Source: DASPXY01 sp038227745 (GTDB taxonomy: Bacteria; Planctomycetota; Planctomycetia; Gemmatales; Gemmataceae). From it: a DNA stretch of 8,335 nucleotides. The stretch spans positions 1-8,335 of the forward strand of contig JBBRPS010000466.1 in assembly GCA_038227745.1 (NCBI GenBank). Direction: 5' to 3'. Of this stretch, positions 1-5,270 are shown one piece after another. Within the stretch, counting starts at the first letter, position 1, and every line of letters begins with the position of its first letter. Below the pieces are notes generated by a model. That model was not told the origin of the DNA, ran no database searches, and saw nothing but the letters and a program-made list of their open reading frames with translations. A program made the position numbers and the translations under genes.

Positions 1-1713
1 GGCCAGCTTGCGGGTCAGTTGTTGGTCGACCTGACCGTTGGCGATCTGCTTGCGGTAGGGGATGGCGATCTCCCGCCGCCAGGTGCCGCTGCTCTTGTCC
101 CGGAGGCGCGGCAGATCGTTGCAGACGAAGACGAGCTTCACGTTCGGCACCAGTTCGACGGCGTCCCTGTGCTTGCGGTCGATCGTGAGGACGTCCTCGC
201 CGGTCAGCTGCTTGAGCACGCCCTCGGCGACGTTGTCCACCTCGTTCAAGTCGCCGCAGACGTTGGCCAACTTGCCGAGCAAGGGGGCGAGGCCGAACCG
301 CTCGCCCAGCGCCTCCATGCCGACGCTGGTCACGTTCTCGGCGCCGAGCATCGCCCGCAGCAGTCGGGCCGTGACGCCCTTGCCGTTCTGGCCGTCGCCA
401 GTCAACACAAAGAACTTCTGGAAGCGGGCGTCGGGCAGCAGGCAGTAACCGAAGACCTCCTGCAGGACGTCGATGCGGTGGTCGCCGTCCTGGGCCGGCT
501 TGCCGGTCTTGGCGTCGGCGTCGAAAACCTCGCGGACGAACTTGACCCACTTCGGGCATTTCGCCACGGGGTCGAACTTGTAGGGCAGCACGCTCGTCGA
601 GAACCAGTGGGGGTCGTGGGGCAGCAGCTTGGGCTTCCCGCCCTTGGCCTGGGCGTCGAGGTCGAGCAACCCGTTCTGTAAGGCGAGCAGCTTCCTGTCC
701 TTCGTGATGGCCTGGCTGTCGTCGCTGCCGAGGTAGATGGGCAGCGCGGGCGTCCTGTCGATGATCAGGCGGCACAGGCTCTTGACGTTCACCAGCACGT
801 CTCCGATGCGCCGTGAACTGGTCTCGGCCGGAGCCTGCTCTTGGAGGAACGCGGTCAGTTCCAGCCGGACGTCCTCCGCGGTCATCACGACCCAGACGCC
901 AGTGCGGCGGCGGTAGAACTGCTCGTCGTAGTAGCGCAGGCCGTACCGCCACCTGTTGACGGCGCCGCTGCTCTGCTCCTCGTCGTCCTCGTCGTCTTCG
1001 TCCTCGTCTTCGTCTTCGTCGTCGTCGAGACGGTGCTCCCGCTCCAGGAACAGGTGGGCAAGGGCGTACGGGTTGACCTCGCCCTTGGGCGCCGTGGCGC
1101 CGTTGCCGACGAGCCCGCTGGCGGCGTGCGCGGCCTTCAGCCGCTTCCGGATTTGCGACCGCAGGGCCTCCAGCGGCTTGCCCTTGACGCCCAGCTCCTG
1201 GAGCTTCCTTACCGCTGCCTCGATGTATACGGCGCTGTCCTCGGGCGGGTAGCAGCGGGCGATGGTCTGGCCCACAAACGCCAGCGAGCGGCTGAACGCT
1301 TCGGGGTCGATGTCCGGGCTGATGAGCACGCCCAGGGCGGCGTCAATCGGCCGGGCGTACGGCTTGCCGTCGAGGACCAGCGACACGTCCCGGCCGTCCT
1401 TGACCGCTCGCCACAAGCCCCAGAAGATCCCCTGGGCCTCAGCGGGCCAGTTCGCCATGCTCGTCGCCTGCATCACCGCCTTGACGCCCTGGAGCTGCTT
1501 GCCGGCGGCCTGCTCGGCGATGTCGGCCAGCTTCGCGTGATCGACCTTGGCGGCGTCCAGTGTGATGCCTTTGGGGTTAGTGCCAAAGCGGAGTCCGACT
1601 GCGTACTGCGGGGCGGCTTTCACTTTGCTGGCCTTGGCCTTCGGCTTCTTGTTGGTTGACGCTGTGCTACCTTTCTTGCCTTTCGACGTACTGTTCTGTG
1701 CACTAGTCGTCAT
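1..1713 (-). CDS. P4/D5-family primase-helicase, C-terminus beyond the window
   Basis: Reading the minus strand from ATG 1711-1713 gives 571 uninterrupted codons to the window edge; the stop lies outside. A strong AGGAGGAG ribosome site sits 8 nt before the ATG. Residues 1-40 are Lys/Ser/Thr-rich. Residues 40-229 match nothing I recognise. Residues 230-246 are an unbroken Asp/Glu run. The C-terminal half has the SF3-type helicase layout of the P4 phage/plasmid primase family: Walker A-like GDGQNGKG (439-446), Walker B-like region ending VCGDLNE (485-491), LTGEDVLTIDRKHRD, sensor-1-like KLVFVCNDLPR (526-536) and GTWRREIAIPY with the arginine-finger position (543-553). Family members unwind and prime DNA for phage, plasmid or integrative-element replication. 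The Gly after the Walker Lys replaces the usual Ser/Thr. An N-terminal catalytic primase domain is not evident, so this may be mainly a helicase/loader. It is last in the leftward operon behind the excisionase, which suggests element replication after excision. Confidence 0.88.
   Translation of the reverse strand, partial: MTTSAQNSTSKGKKGSTASTNKKPKAKASKVKAAPQYAVGLRFGTNPKGITLDAAKVDHAKLADIAEQAAGKQLQGVKAVMQATSMANWPAEAQGIFWGLWRAVKDGRDVSLVLDGKPYARPIDAALGVLISPDIDPEAFSRSLAFVGQTIARCYPPEDSAVYIEAAVRKLQELGVKGKPLEALRSQIRKRLKAAHAASGLVGNGATAPKGEVNPYALAHLFLEREHRLDDDEDEDEDEDDEDDEEQSSGAVNRWRYGLRYYDEQFYRRRTGVWVVMTAEDVRLELTAFLQEQAPAETSSRRIGDVLVNVKSLCRLIIDRTPALPIYLGSDDSQAITKDRKLLALQNGLLDLDAQAKGGKPKLLPHDPHWFSTSVLPYKFDPVAKCPKWVKFVREVFDADAKTGKPAQDGDHRIDVLQEVFGYCLLPDARFQKFFVLTGDGQNGKGVTARLLRAMLGAENVTSVGMEALGERFGLAPLLGKLANVCGDLNEVDNVAEGVLKQLTGEDVLTIDRKHRDAVELVPNVKLVFVCNDLPRLRDKSSGTWRREIAIPYRKQIANGQVDQQLTRKLA
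976..1026 (-). repeat. Low-complexity GAC/GAA/GAG tract encoding an acidic run
   Basis: The plus strand reads as degenerate GTC/CTC/TTC triplets. On the minus strand these encode 17 consecutive Asp/Glu residues (230-246) of the primase-helicase, separating the N-terminal part from the D5_N/helicase part. It probably forms a flexible acidic linker. The triplet nature makes it prone to slippage. Its complementary strand gives misleading Val/Phe- or Ser-rich open frames. Confidence 0.8.
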
Positions 1714-1746
1714 GGAGTCGTCTCCTCCTGAGTGAACGGATTCCCT

Positions 1747-1778
1747 GGGCACCTGTCGGTGGTCGCCGACAGGTGCCC
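1747..1778. promoter_or_regulatory. Perfect 13-bp inverted repeat upstream of the primase
   Basis: GGGCACCTGTCGG (1747-1759) is exactly complementary to 1766-1778, with a 6-nt loop. It lies 34 nt before the primase-helicase start and 26 nt after the stop of the small upstream ORF. On the minus strand no T-run follows the stem, so a classical intrinsic terminator is unlikely. It may be an operator, an mRNA attenuator/processing hairpin setting primase level, or an origin structure. A TTGACG hexamer (minus strand, 1775-1780) overlaps its upstream arm and could be a -35 box, but no good -10 follows. Confidence 0.6.
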
Positions 1779-1804
1779 GTCAATTAACGGACGCCAATTG
1801 TCCT

Positions 1805-1972
1805 CTATTCGCCGCTTGCCGGCCCGCCTGCCGTGTCGTTCACCGGCCGGCTGCCCTTACTGATCGTCGGCCGCTCCTTGGCCGCGAAGAAGCTCGCCCA
1901 GCCGCGCCGGCGCGCTGCGGGCGGCCAGACGTGCCGCCCCGGGACGAGGTCCACGACCCAGCAGCCGGGCAC
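1805..1972 (-). CDS. Small unknown ORF (55 aa) between excisionase and primase
   Basis: A GTG codon at 1970-1972 is preceded by a very good AGGAGGGG site 6 nt upstream. It opens a 55-codon frame ending with TAG at 1805-1807. The peptide starts VPGCWVVDLVPGRHVWPP, then has a basic patch (ARRRGW) followed by ASFFAAKERPTISKG. I recognise no family. The frame has high third-position GC and stays open upstream into the excisionase gene, but lacks an ATG/GTG/TTG there, so the GTG start is favoured. It lies in the same direction as the excisionase (47 nt downstream of it) and the primase, so it is probably co-transcribed. It could be a small regulatory or replication-accessory protein. The alternative is a chance open frame in GC-rich DNA. 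Confidence 0.45.
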   Translation of the reverse strand: MPGCWVVDLVPGRHVWPPAARRRGWASFFAAKERPTISKGSRPVNDTAGGPASGE

Positions 1973-2019
1973 GTGCGGCCCCTCCTCTCGGCAGTGCGCG
2001 AGTACCGCCGCGGGCGCGG

Positions 2020-2238
2020 TCAGGCGTTCTCGGCTCCCTGCTCGTCTTGGCTCGGCACCGTGTGCTGCGCCACTAGCTTCAAAAGCTCCGCCCAGAGGAT
2101 GCGGCGGCTCTTGCCGAGCTTGACGTAACTCAGCTCTCCTGCGTCCATAATTAAATACAACTTCGGTCTGCTAATACTCAAGTATGCGGATGCTTCCGCG
2201 ACCCGAGCCAGACCTGCGGGGATCAAATTCTTATGCAT
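2020..2238 (-). CDS. Excisionase-like HTH protein (MerR/Xis winged-helix type)
   Basis: The 72-aa protein starts at ATG 2236-2238, with GGAGG 7 nt upstream. Residues about 12-59 (RVAEASAYLSISRPKLYLIM, then DAGELSYVKLGKSRRIL) match the helix-turn-helix plus wing pattern of the excisionase/MerR-like HTH_17 family: an N-terminal helix recognising DNA, a short Gly-containing turn, and a GKSRRI wing. Such proteins act as recombination directionality factors that bend att DNA and turn an integrase toward excision, or as transcription regulators. The integrase 1 kb away on the opposite strand supports the directionality role, as does its place as first gene of the leftward operon leading to the primase. 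A candidate promoter lies at 2286-2314. The same fold is also used in phage repressors and plasmid regulators, so the exact role is inferred. Confidence 0.8.
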   Translation of the reverse strand: MHKNLIPAGLARVAEASAYLSISRPKLYLIMDAGELSYVKLGKSRRILWAELLKLVAQHTVPSQDEQGAENA

Positions 2239-2285
2239 AAATGGGCCTCCACCACGGAAAGCCGGATCGGTCCCGTGTCATCCGT

Positions 2286-2314
2286 ATAGTATCTTGTCGT
2301 CCTTGCCTGTTCAA
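2286..2314 (-). promoter_or_regulatory. Candidate sigma-70 promoter for the excisionase-primase operon
   Basis: On the minus strand, TTGAAC (2309-2314) and TACTAT (2286-2291) are separated by exactly 17 nt. This would place transcription start near 2279, about 40 nt before the excisionase ATG. Both hexamers are imperfect, and planctomycete promoter rules are not well known, so this is only a pattern match. Confidence 0.35.
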
Positions 2315-2331
2315 CACGGTACAGCTACACT
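2303..2331 (+). promoter_or_regulatory. Candidate sigma-70 promoter for the regulator-integrase operon
   Basis: TTGCCT (2303-2308) and TACACT (2326-2331) lie 17 nt apart on the plus strand, predicting a start near 2338. The -35 box abuts the -35 box of the divergent promoter. A start near 2338 would exclude the in-frame ATG at 2294 and favours ATG 2369. Two CTGTGG copies at 2334-2339 and 2345-2350 (11 nt apart, about one helical turn) overlap the start region and could be operator half-sites. Confidence 0.35.
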
Positions 2332-2368
2332 TACTGTGGCGTTTCTGTGGAAAATGGAGGCACGTGCC

Positions 2369-3208
2369 ATGTCCGGGTTCACCTGGAAGGTCGCGATTAA
2401 GGGTTACGACTGGGGGAAAGAGTTCGTCTCTCCAAAATTCGGGTCAGGATGGCAAGCTATCCACAGAGGCGAAAGCCTCGCGCCTGTGGAGTGGAAGTTC
2501 CGTACCTACGAACCGTTGAAAGAGCACAGCGGCCTGTTCCGCACCTTTGCCGCAACGCCGACGTCACGAGAAGCCATCCGGGCGTTCGCCAGCGAGTACG
2601 GCCATCTTGGCGAGGGGGGGCTCTGGGCGTGGGGGCCGAGCAAGGGCATGAGTTTCGAGTCTGATGACGAACGTCAAGGGTACGAAGAAGAGGCGGAATT
2701 CATGTCGATCCCCCAGCTCTTCGAGGAGTGGGAAAAGGCGATCAACGAGATGCGAAAAGCGGTGGATCTGTGGGACCGAGTCCGAACCGTCAAGGGTGAC
2801 ACGAAGTCGATGCGCGAACTCCAGGAGGTGGTGGATCAGCAGCTCAACGAGGTGAGGATTGTCGCCCGGTTCGAGATCACCCAACGACCCGCCTGCCAGC
2901 CGGCGTTGCACATCGTGCCGAGCACCTTGGGCGGAGCGATGTGGTTGCAGTTCGCCCAGGCCATTGCCGGGAACAGGCAACTCCGGCAGTGCAAGGTCTG
3001 CGACCGCTGGTTCGCGCTGTCCCCGGAAATTGCGAGGACCAGCAAGTATTACTGTTCGGAAGCCTGCCGCAGCCGTGCCTACCGGGCACGGAAAGAACGA
3101 GCGCGGCAACTTGCAGCGGATGGGAAAACTCCGAAGAAGATCGCCAAAGAGCTTGGGTGCAAGCTGGCGACAATCGAGGAGTGGCTCAAGCACCGAAAGG
3201 GGGAGTAA
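2369..3208 (+). CDS. Unknown zinc-finger + HTH protein upstream of the integrase
   Basis: ATG 2369 is chosen because GGAGG lies 8 nt before it; the same frame is open back to an ATG at 2294, which lacks a comparable site. The product is 279 aa. Residues 54-83 (LFRTFAATPTSREAIRAFAS, then EYGHLG) begin a helical N-terminal region without a family I can name with certainty. Residues 208-233 form a C-x2-C ... C-x3-C zinc site (CKVCDRWF ... YYCSEAC), followed by the Arg-rich RSRAYRARKERAR. This resembles the CGNR/treble-clef class of zinc fingers. Residues 246-274 (RQLAADGKTPKKIAKELG, then IEEWL) look like a Hin/resolvase-type helix-turn-helix. The combination implies sequence-specific DNA binding. 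It is probably the regulator of the divergent int/xis region or an accessory factor of the integrase, with which it is translationally close (stop and next ATG 1 nt apart). No enzymatic motif is seen. Confidence 0.75.
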   Translation: MSGFTWKVAIKGYDWGKEFVSPKFGSGWQAIHRGESLAPVEWKFRTYEPLKEHSGLFRTFAATPTSREAIRAFASEYGHLGEGGLWAWGPSKGMSFESDDERQGYEEEAEFMSIPQLFEEWEKAINEMRKAVDLWDRVRTVKGDTKSMRELQEVVDQQLNEVRIVARFEITQRPACQPALHIVPSTLGGAMWLQFAQAIAGNRQLRQCKVCDRWFALSPEIARTSKYYCSEACRSRAYRARKERARQLAADGKTPKKIAKELGCKLATIEEWLKHRKGE

Positions 3209-3209
3209 C

Positions 3210-4358
3210 ATGGCACGCAAGCGTAGGGGGCGGAGTGAGGGGTCGATTTATCAGCGGGCGGACGGCCAGTGGGCGTCCTCCGTCAGCCTTGGCTACGGCG
3301 ATGACGGGAAGCGCAAGCGCAAAACGGTCTACGGCAAGACCAAGCAGGAGGTGCAGGAGAAACTGCGGGACATGCAGACGGCGGCGGACCGGGGCTCGCT
3401 GCCCGCTGCGGGGGTGCTGACGCTCGGCGCCTACCTGCGGACCTGGCTGGCCGCCATCAAGCCCACGGTTGCCGCCCACACATTCCTGCCGTACGAGCGC
3501 GATTGCAACAACGCCATCATCCCCCACATGGGTGGCGTCAAGCTGGTGAAGCTGACCGCGCTGCACGTCCAGAAGTTCTACGCGGATCTCGCCGCTGCCG
3601 GTGTGTCGCCGTCGATGCAGAAGAAGGCGGGCGTCACCCTCGGCGTGGCCTTGCAGCGCGCCGTGCGCCTGCGGCTGATCCCGCACAATGTCGCCCGCGA
3701 CGTGCCCAAGCCGCGGCACACGCCCGAGGAGATGCAGGTCCTCGACCCCGATCAGGTGCAGCGCTTCCTCGCCGAGGCGGCGGCTGACCGCCTCTACGCC
3801 CTGTATGTCTTCCTGCTCGACAGCGGCGCGCGGGAGGGCGAGGCGTTCGGCCTGCGCTGGCCGGACGTGGACTGGGCGGGGAGTGCCGTGCAGATCGTCC
3901 GCGCGCTGGAAGAGGTCAAGGGCACGCTGAACCTGAAGGAGTTGAAGACGAAGAAGGCGCGGCGGCGGGTGGCGATCAGTACCTTCGCGCTGGACGCCCT
4001 GGCGGAGCACCGCAAGCGCATGCTCGCCGAGGGCAACTACCAGAGCGACGGCCCGATCTTCTGCGCCCCGGAAGGGGGCTGGCTGCGCAAAAGCAACGTC
4101 CTGCGCCGGTCGTTTCGCCCCCTTCTCAAACGGGCTGGTCTGCCGCCGATCCGCCCCTACGACCTGCGCCACTCCAGCGCCACCCTGCTCTTGCTGGCGG
4201 GCGTGGACAGCAAGGTTGTCGCCGAACGCCTCGGGCACTCCACCACCCGGTTGACCCAGGACACCTACCAGCACGTCCTGCCCGGCATGCAGGAGCGGGC
4301 GGCGTCGAAGCTCGACGCCATCTTCCGCCAGCCCGCGGAGAAGAAAGTGGACGGGTGA
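3210..4358 (+). CDS. Tyrosine site-specific integrase
   Basis: The 382-aa protein starts at ATG 3210, with GGGGGAG 4 nt upstream overlapping the end of the preceding gene. Residues 1-60 carry the basic arm-binding domain (ARKRRGRSEGSIYQRADGQW ... GKTKQEVQEKL). Residues about 68-165 form the SAM-like core-binding domain (LGAYLRTWLAAIKPTVAAHT ... LTALHVQKFY). Residues about 175-375 are the catalytic domain. The visible catalytic set is Arg208 in GAREGEAFGLRW, a Lys in LKTKKARR (about 246-248), Arg320 in YDLRHSSAT (with Tyr at the usual first His, a common variant), His343 in LGHS and nucleophile Tyr353 in DTYQHV. Length and motifs are complete, so it is probably active. Integrases of this class recombine phage or element att sites, often at tRNA genes, and a tRNA-Phe 3' half lies 180 nt downstream. 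Likely co-transcribed with the zinc-finger/HTH gene. Confidence 0.95.
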   Translation: MARKRRGRSEGSIYQRADGQWASSVSLGYGDDGKRKRKTVYGKTKQEVQEKLRDMQTAADRGSLPAAGVLTLGAYLRTWLAAIKPTVAAHTFLPYERDCNNAIIPHMGGVKLVKLTALHVQKFYADLAAAGVSPSMQKKAGVTLGVALQRAVRLRLIPHNVARDVPKPRHTPEEMQVLDPDQVQRFLAEAAADRLYALYVFLLDSGAREGEAFGLRWPDVDWAGSAVQIVRALEEVKGTLNLKELKTKKARRRVAISTFALDALAEHRKRMLAEGNYQSDGPIFCAPEGGWLRKSNVLRRSFRPLLKRAGLPPIRPYDLRHSSATLLLLAGVDSKVVAERLGHSTTRLTQDTYQHVLPGMQERAASKLDAIFRQPAEKKVDG

Positions 4359-4393
4359 ACGACATGGCACCCCGATCATTACTGTACAAAAGT

Positions 4394-4416
4394 CTATAGT
4401 GCGCATCTATTGTGCG
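4394..4416 (+). repeat. Tandem CTATWGTGCG repeats between integrase and att core
   Basis: CTATAGTGCG (4394-4403) is repeated 13 nt later as CTATTGTGCG (4407-4416), 9 of 10 bases identical. A weaker partial copy, AGTGCGA, is at 4434-4440. They lie in the non-coding stretch between the integrase stop and the tRNA-like core, where tyrosine integrases bind arm-type sites. The role is inferred from position only. Confidence 0.5.
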
Positions 4417-4439
4417 ACAAAGCAGGCAGTTCCAGTGCG

Positions 4440-4492
4440 ATTGGCTACAAATTGGCTACAAACGCCCCTGGAAACGCCCGCCGGGCTACAAA
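4440..4492 (+). repeat. Three GGCTACAAA direct repeats, candidate integrase arm sites
   Basis: ATTGGCTACAA occurs twice in perfect tandem (4440-4450 and 4451-4461). A third GGCTACAAA is at 4484-4492 after the others at 4443-4451 and 4454-4462. AAACGCCC is also repeated inside the block (near 4460 and 4472). Same-orientation copies 45-94 nt from the att core are the usual arrangement of arm sites bound by an integrase N-terminal domain. Confidence 0.55.
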
Positions 4493-4536
4493 GGGAAAGC
4501 CACGCAAGTTATTATCATTGCGGTGCTTACGTCTAG

Positions 4537-4578
4537 TGGACAGAGCCGGGATCGAACCGGCGACCTAAGGATTTTCAG
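4537..4578 (-). other. tRNA-Phe 3' half: attachment-site core (partial tRNA)
   Basis: The 42-nt minus-strand block reads as the 3' half of tRNA-Phe(GAA). It has anticodon loop CTGAAAA, stem 3' strand TCCTT, variable loop AGGTC, a perfect 5-bp T-stem GCCGG/CCGGC around TTCGATC, acceptor 3' strand TCTGTCC and discriminator A; CCA is not encoded. The expected 5' strand of the anticodon stem (AAGGA) and the D-arm are missing from adjacent higher coordinates, so this is not a functional tRNA. Identity starting at the anticodon loop and running to the 3' end is the hallmark of the att core for integrases targeting tRNA genes. The integrase gene ends 178 nt away. Confidence 0.85.
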
Positions 4579-4791
4579 GCACAACCCGGCGTTCGGTCAG
4601 CACGAATGCCATGCCATAAGTATATGCAGGGTCAATGTTAAAGTCAATAGCGGCTGTCGATGAGGTGCTGGCCGTCGATCACGATTGCCCTGGTTTTGTC
4701 AGGCTATCGTGATGGGAATCGTGATGATCCTCAGTTGGCCAGGGGAAGACCGAGTAGCTCTCCGACAGGCATCGTTGAAATTCGCCCCACG
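4579..4791. other. Non-coding stretch beside the att core with ATCGTGAT repeats
   Basis: I see no convincing gene here. With 4359-4536 it makes a 433-nt gene-free region split by the tRNA-Phe remnant. ATCACGATT (4678-4686) is inverted as AATCGTGAT (4717-4725), and ATCGTGAT recurs at 4706-4713, so one unit appears inverted and then twice direct. These may be protein-binding sites on the second arm of the attachment site, or operators. Weak open frames on both strands look like noise. Confidence 0.4.
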
Positions 4792-5058
4792 TCAGTTGTT
4801 GAGCGACGAGAACTCCGTGGGTTCGATCCCTGCCAGGAGTTCGCTGAGGGCGAGTGCGCTGTTGTCGCGGACATCCTCCGCGCCAACTGCGTGTTGCTGC
4901 TGCCACCGCTGCACCAGATGGCGAGCCTCATCTAAAGTTGTACAGACGCGACTTGTGATGGTGGAGTCGATCTGCTCGCCATGAAGGGCCAAAATGACGT
5001 GATAAAGGTTGGCGTTCCACTTGTTCAGGTAGATGATCTTCTTCATGAGTTGTCTCAT
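4792..5058 (-). CDS. Small unknown protein (84-88 aa)
   Basis: The frame runs from ATG 5056-5058 (or the second ATG 5044-5046, giving MKKIIYLNKWNANLYHVILA at the start) to TGA 4792-4794. No strong ribosome site is seen: GGAG lies about 16 nt before the first ATG. The sequence has a plausible small-domain layout, with beta-like residues near the start (YHVILALHG) and then an amphipathic helix (LDEARHLVQRWQQQH), and ends in a Glu/Ser-rich tail. I do not recognise a family. Opposite-strand frames over the same DNA look like shadows. It is transcribed toward the att core and diverges from the gene at 5271. It could be a small accessory or cargo protein. Confidence 0.5.
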   Translation of the reverse strand: MRQLMKKIIYLNKWNANLYHVILALHGEQIDSTITSRVCTTLDEARHLVQRWQQQHAVGAEDVRDNSALALSELLAGIEPTEFSSLNN

Positions 5059-5224
5059 TATCGATTGAAGTTACTCCAGGGTGTACACGTTGCGCGACCG
5101 TCAAGACTCGGAATCCTGGGTGAAAAAACCAGCGGTGGTGGGCACTTCAACGAAGACTGTCAACCGACTTGACGGATCGAAGTAAGGTTCCCGACAAGAA
5201 TGACGGCGAGAAGGATAGAATAGA

Positions 5225-5261
5225 GTGGCCCGGCAGTCATCTGTCATTCCTGCCGGGCCAC
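5225..5261 (+). promoter_or_regulatory. Perfect 12-bp hairpin directly before the HUH-like gene
   Basis: GTGGCCCGGCAG (5225-5236) pairs perfectly with 5250-5261 across a 13-nt loop. An AAGGAG ribosome site follows at once (5263-5268), then ATG 5271. A weak TAGAAT hexamer (5216-5221) just before the stem could be a -10 box. As RNA, the stem would sit in the leader and could control translation. As DNA, it could be a recognition or nicking structure for the single-strand-type endonuclease suspected downstream. No T-run follows, so a terminator is unlikely. Confidence 0.55.
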
Positions 5262-5270
5262 GAAGGAGCC

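Noticed and set aside
19..681. Long plus-strand open frame (220 codons) rich in Val, Leu and Asp
   Set aside because: It is the complement shadow of the primase-helicase, whose minus-strand frame has clear helicase motifs.
841..1659. Plus-strand frame with a Val/Phe-rich pseudo-membrane segment
   Set aside because: The hydrophobic run is the reverse reading of the acidic codon tract of the minus-strand primase-helicase.
1747..1778. Intrinsic terminator between the small ORF and the primase
   Set aside because: The stem is strong but no T-run follows on either strand.
2294..2368. Upstream ATG 2294 as start of the zinc-finger/HTH protein
   Set aside because: No ribosome site, and it lies upstream of the candidate promoter start; ATG 2369 has GGAGG at good spacing.
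3186..4406. 406-codon minus-strand open frame opposite the integrase
   Set aside because: GC-rich shadow frame; the plus strand encodes a complete tyrosine integrase with all catalytic residues.
4394..4492. Possible CRISPR-like array
   Set aside because: Units are only 9-11 nt, partly adjacent, without spacer-length unique sequence or cas genes.
4500..4640. Intact tRNA-Phe gene, or one interrupted by an intron at the anticodon loop
   Set aside because: No D-arm, acceptor 5' strand or AAGGA anticodon stem strand was found on the flanking side, so only a 3' fragment is supported.
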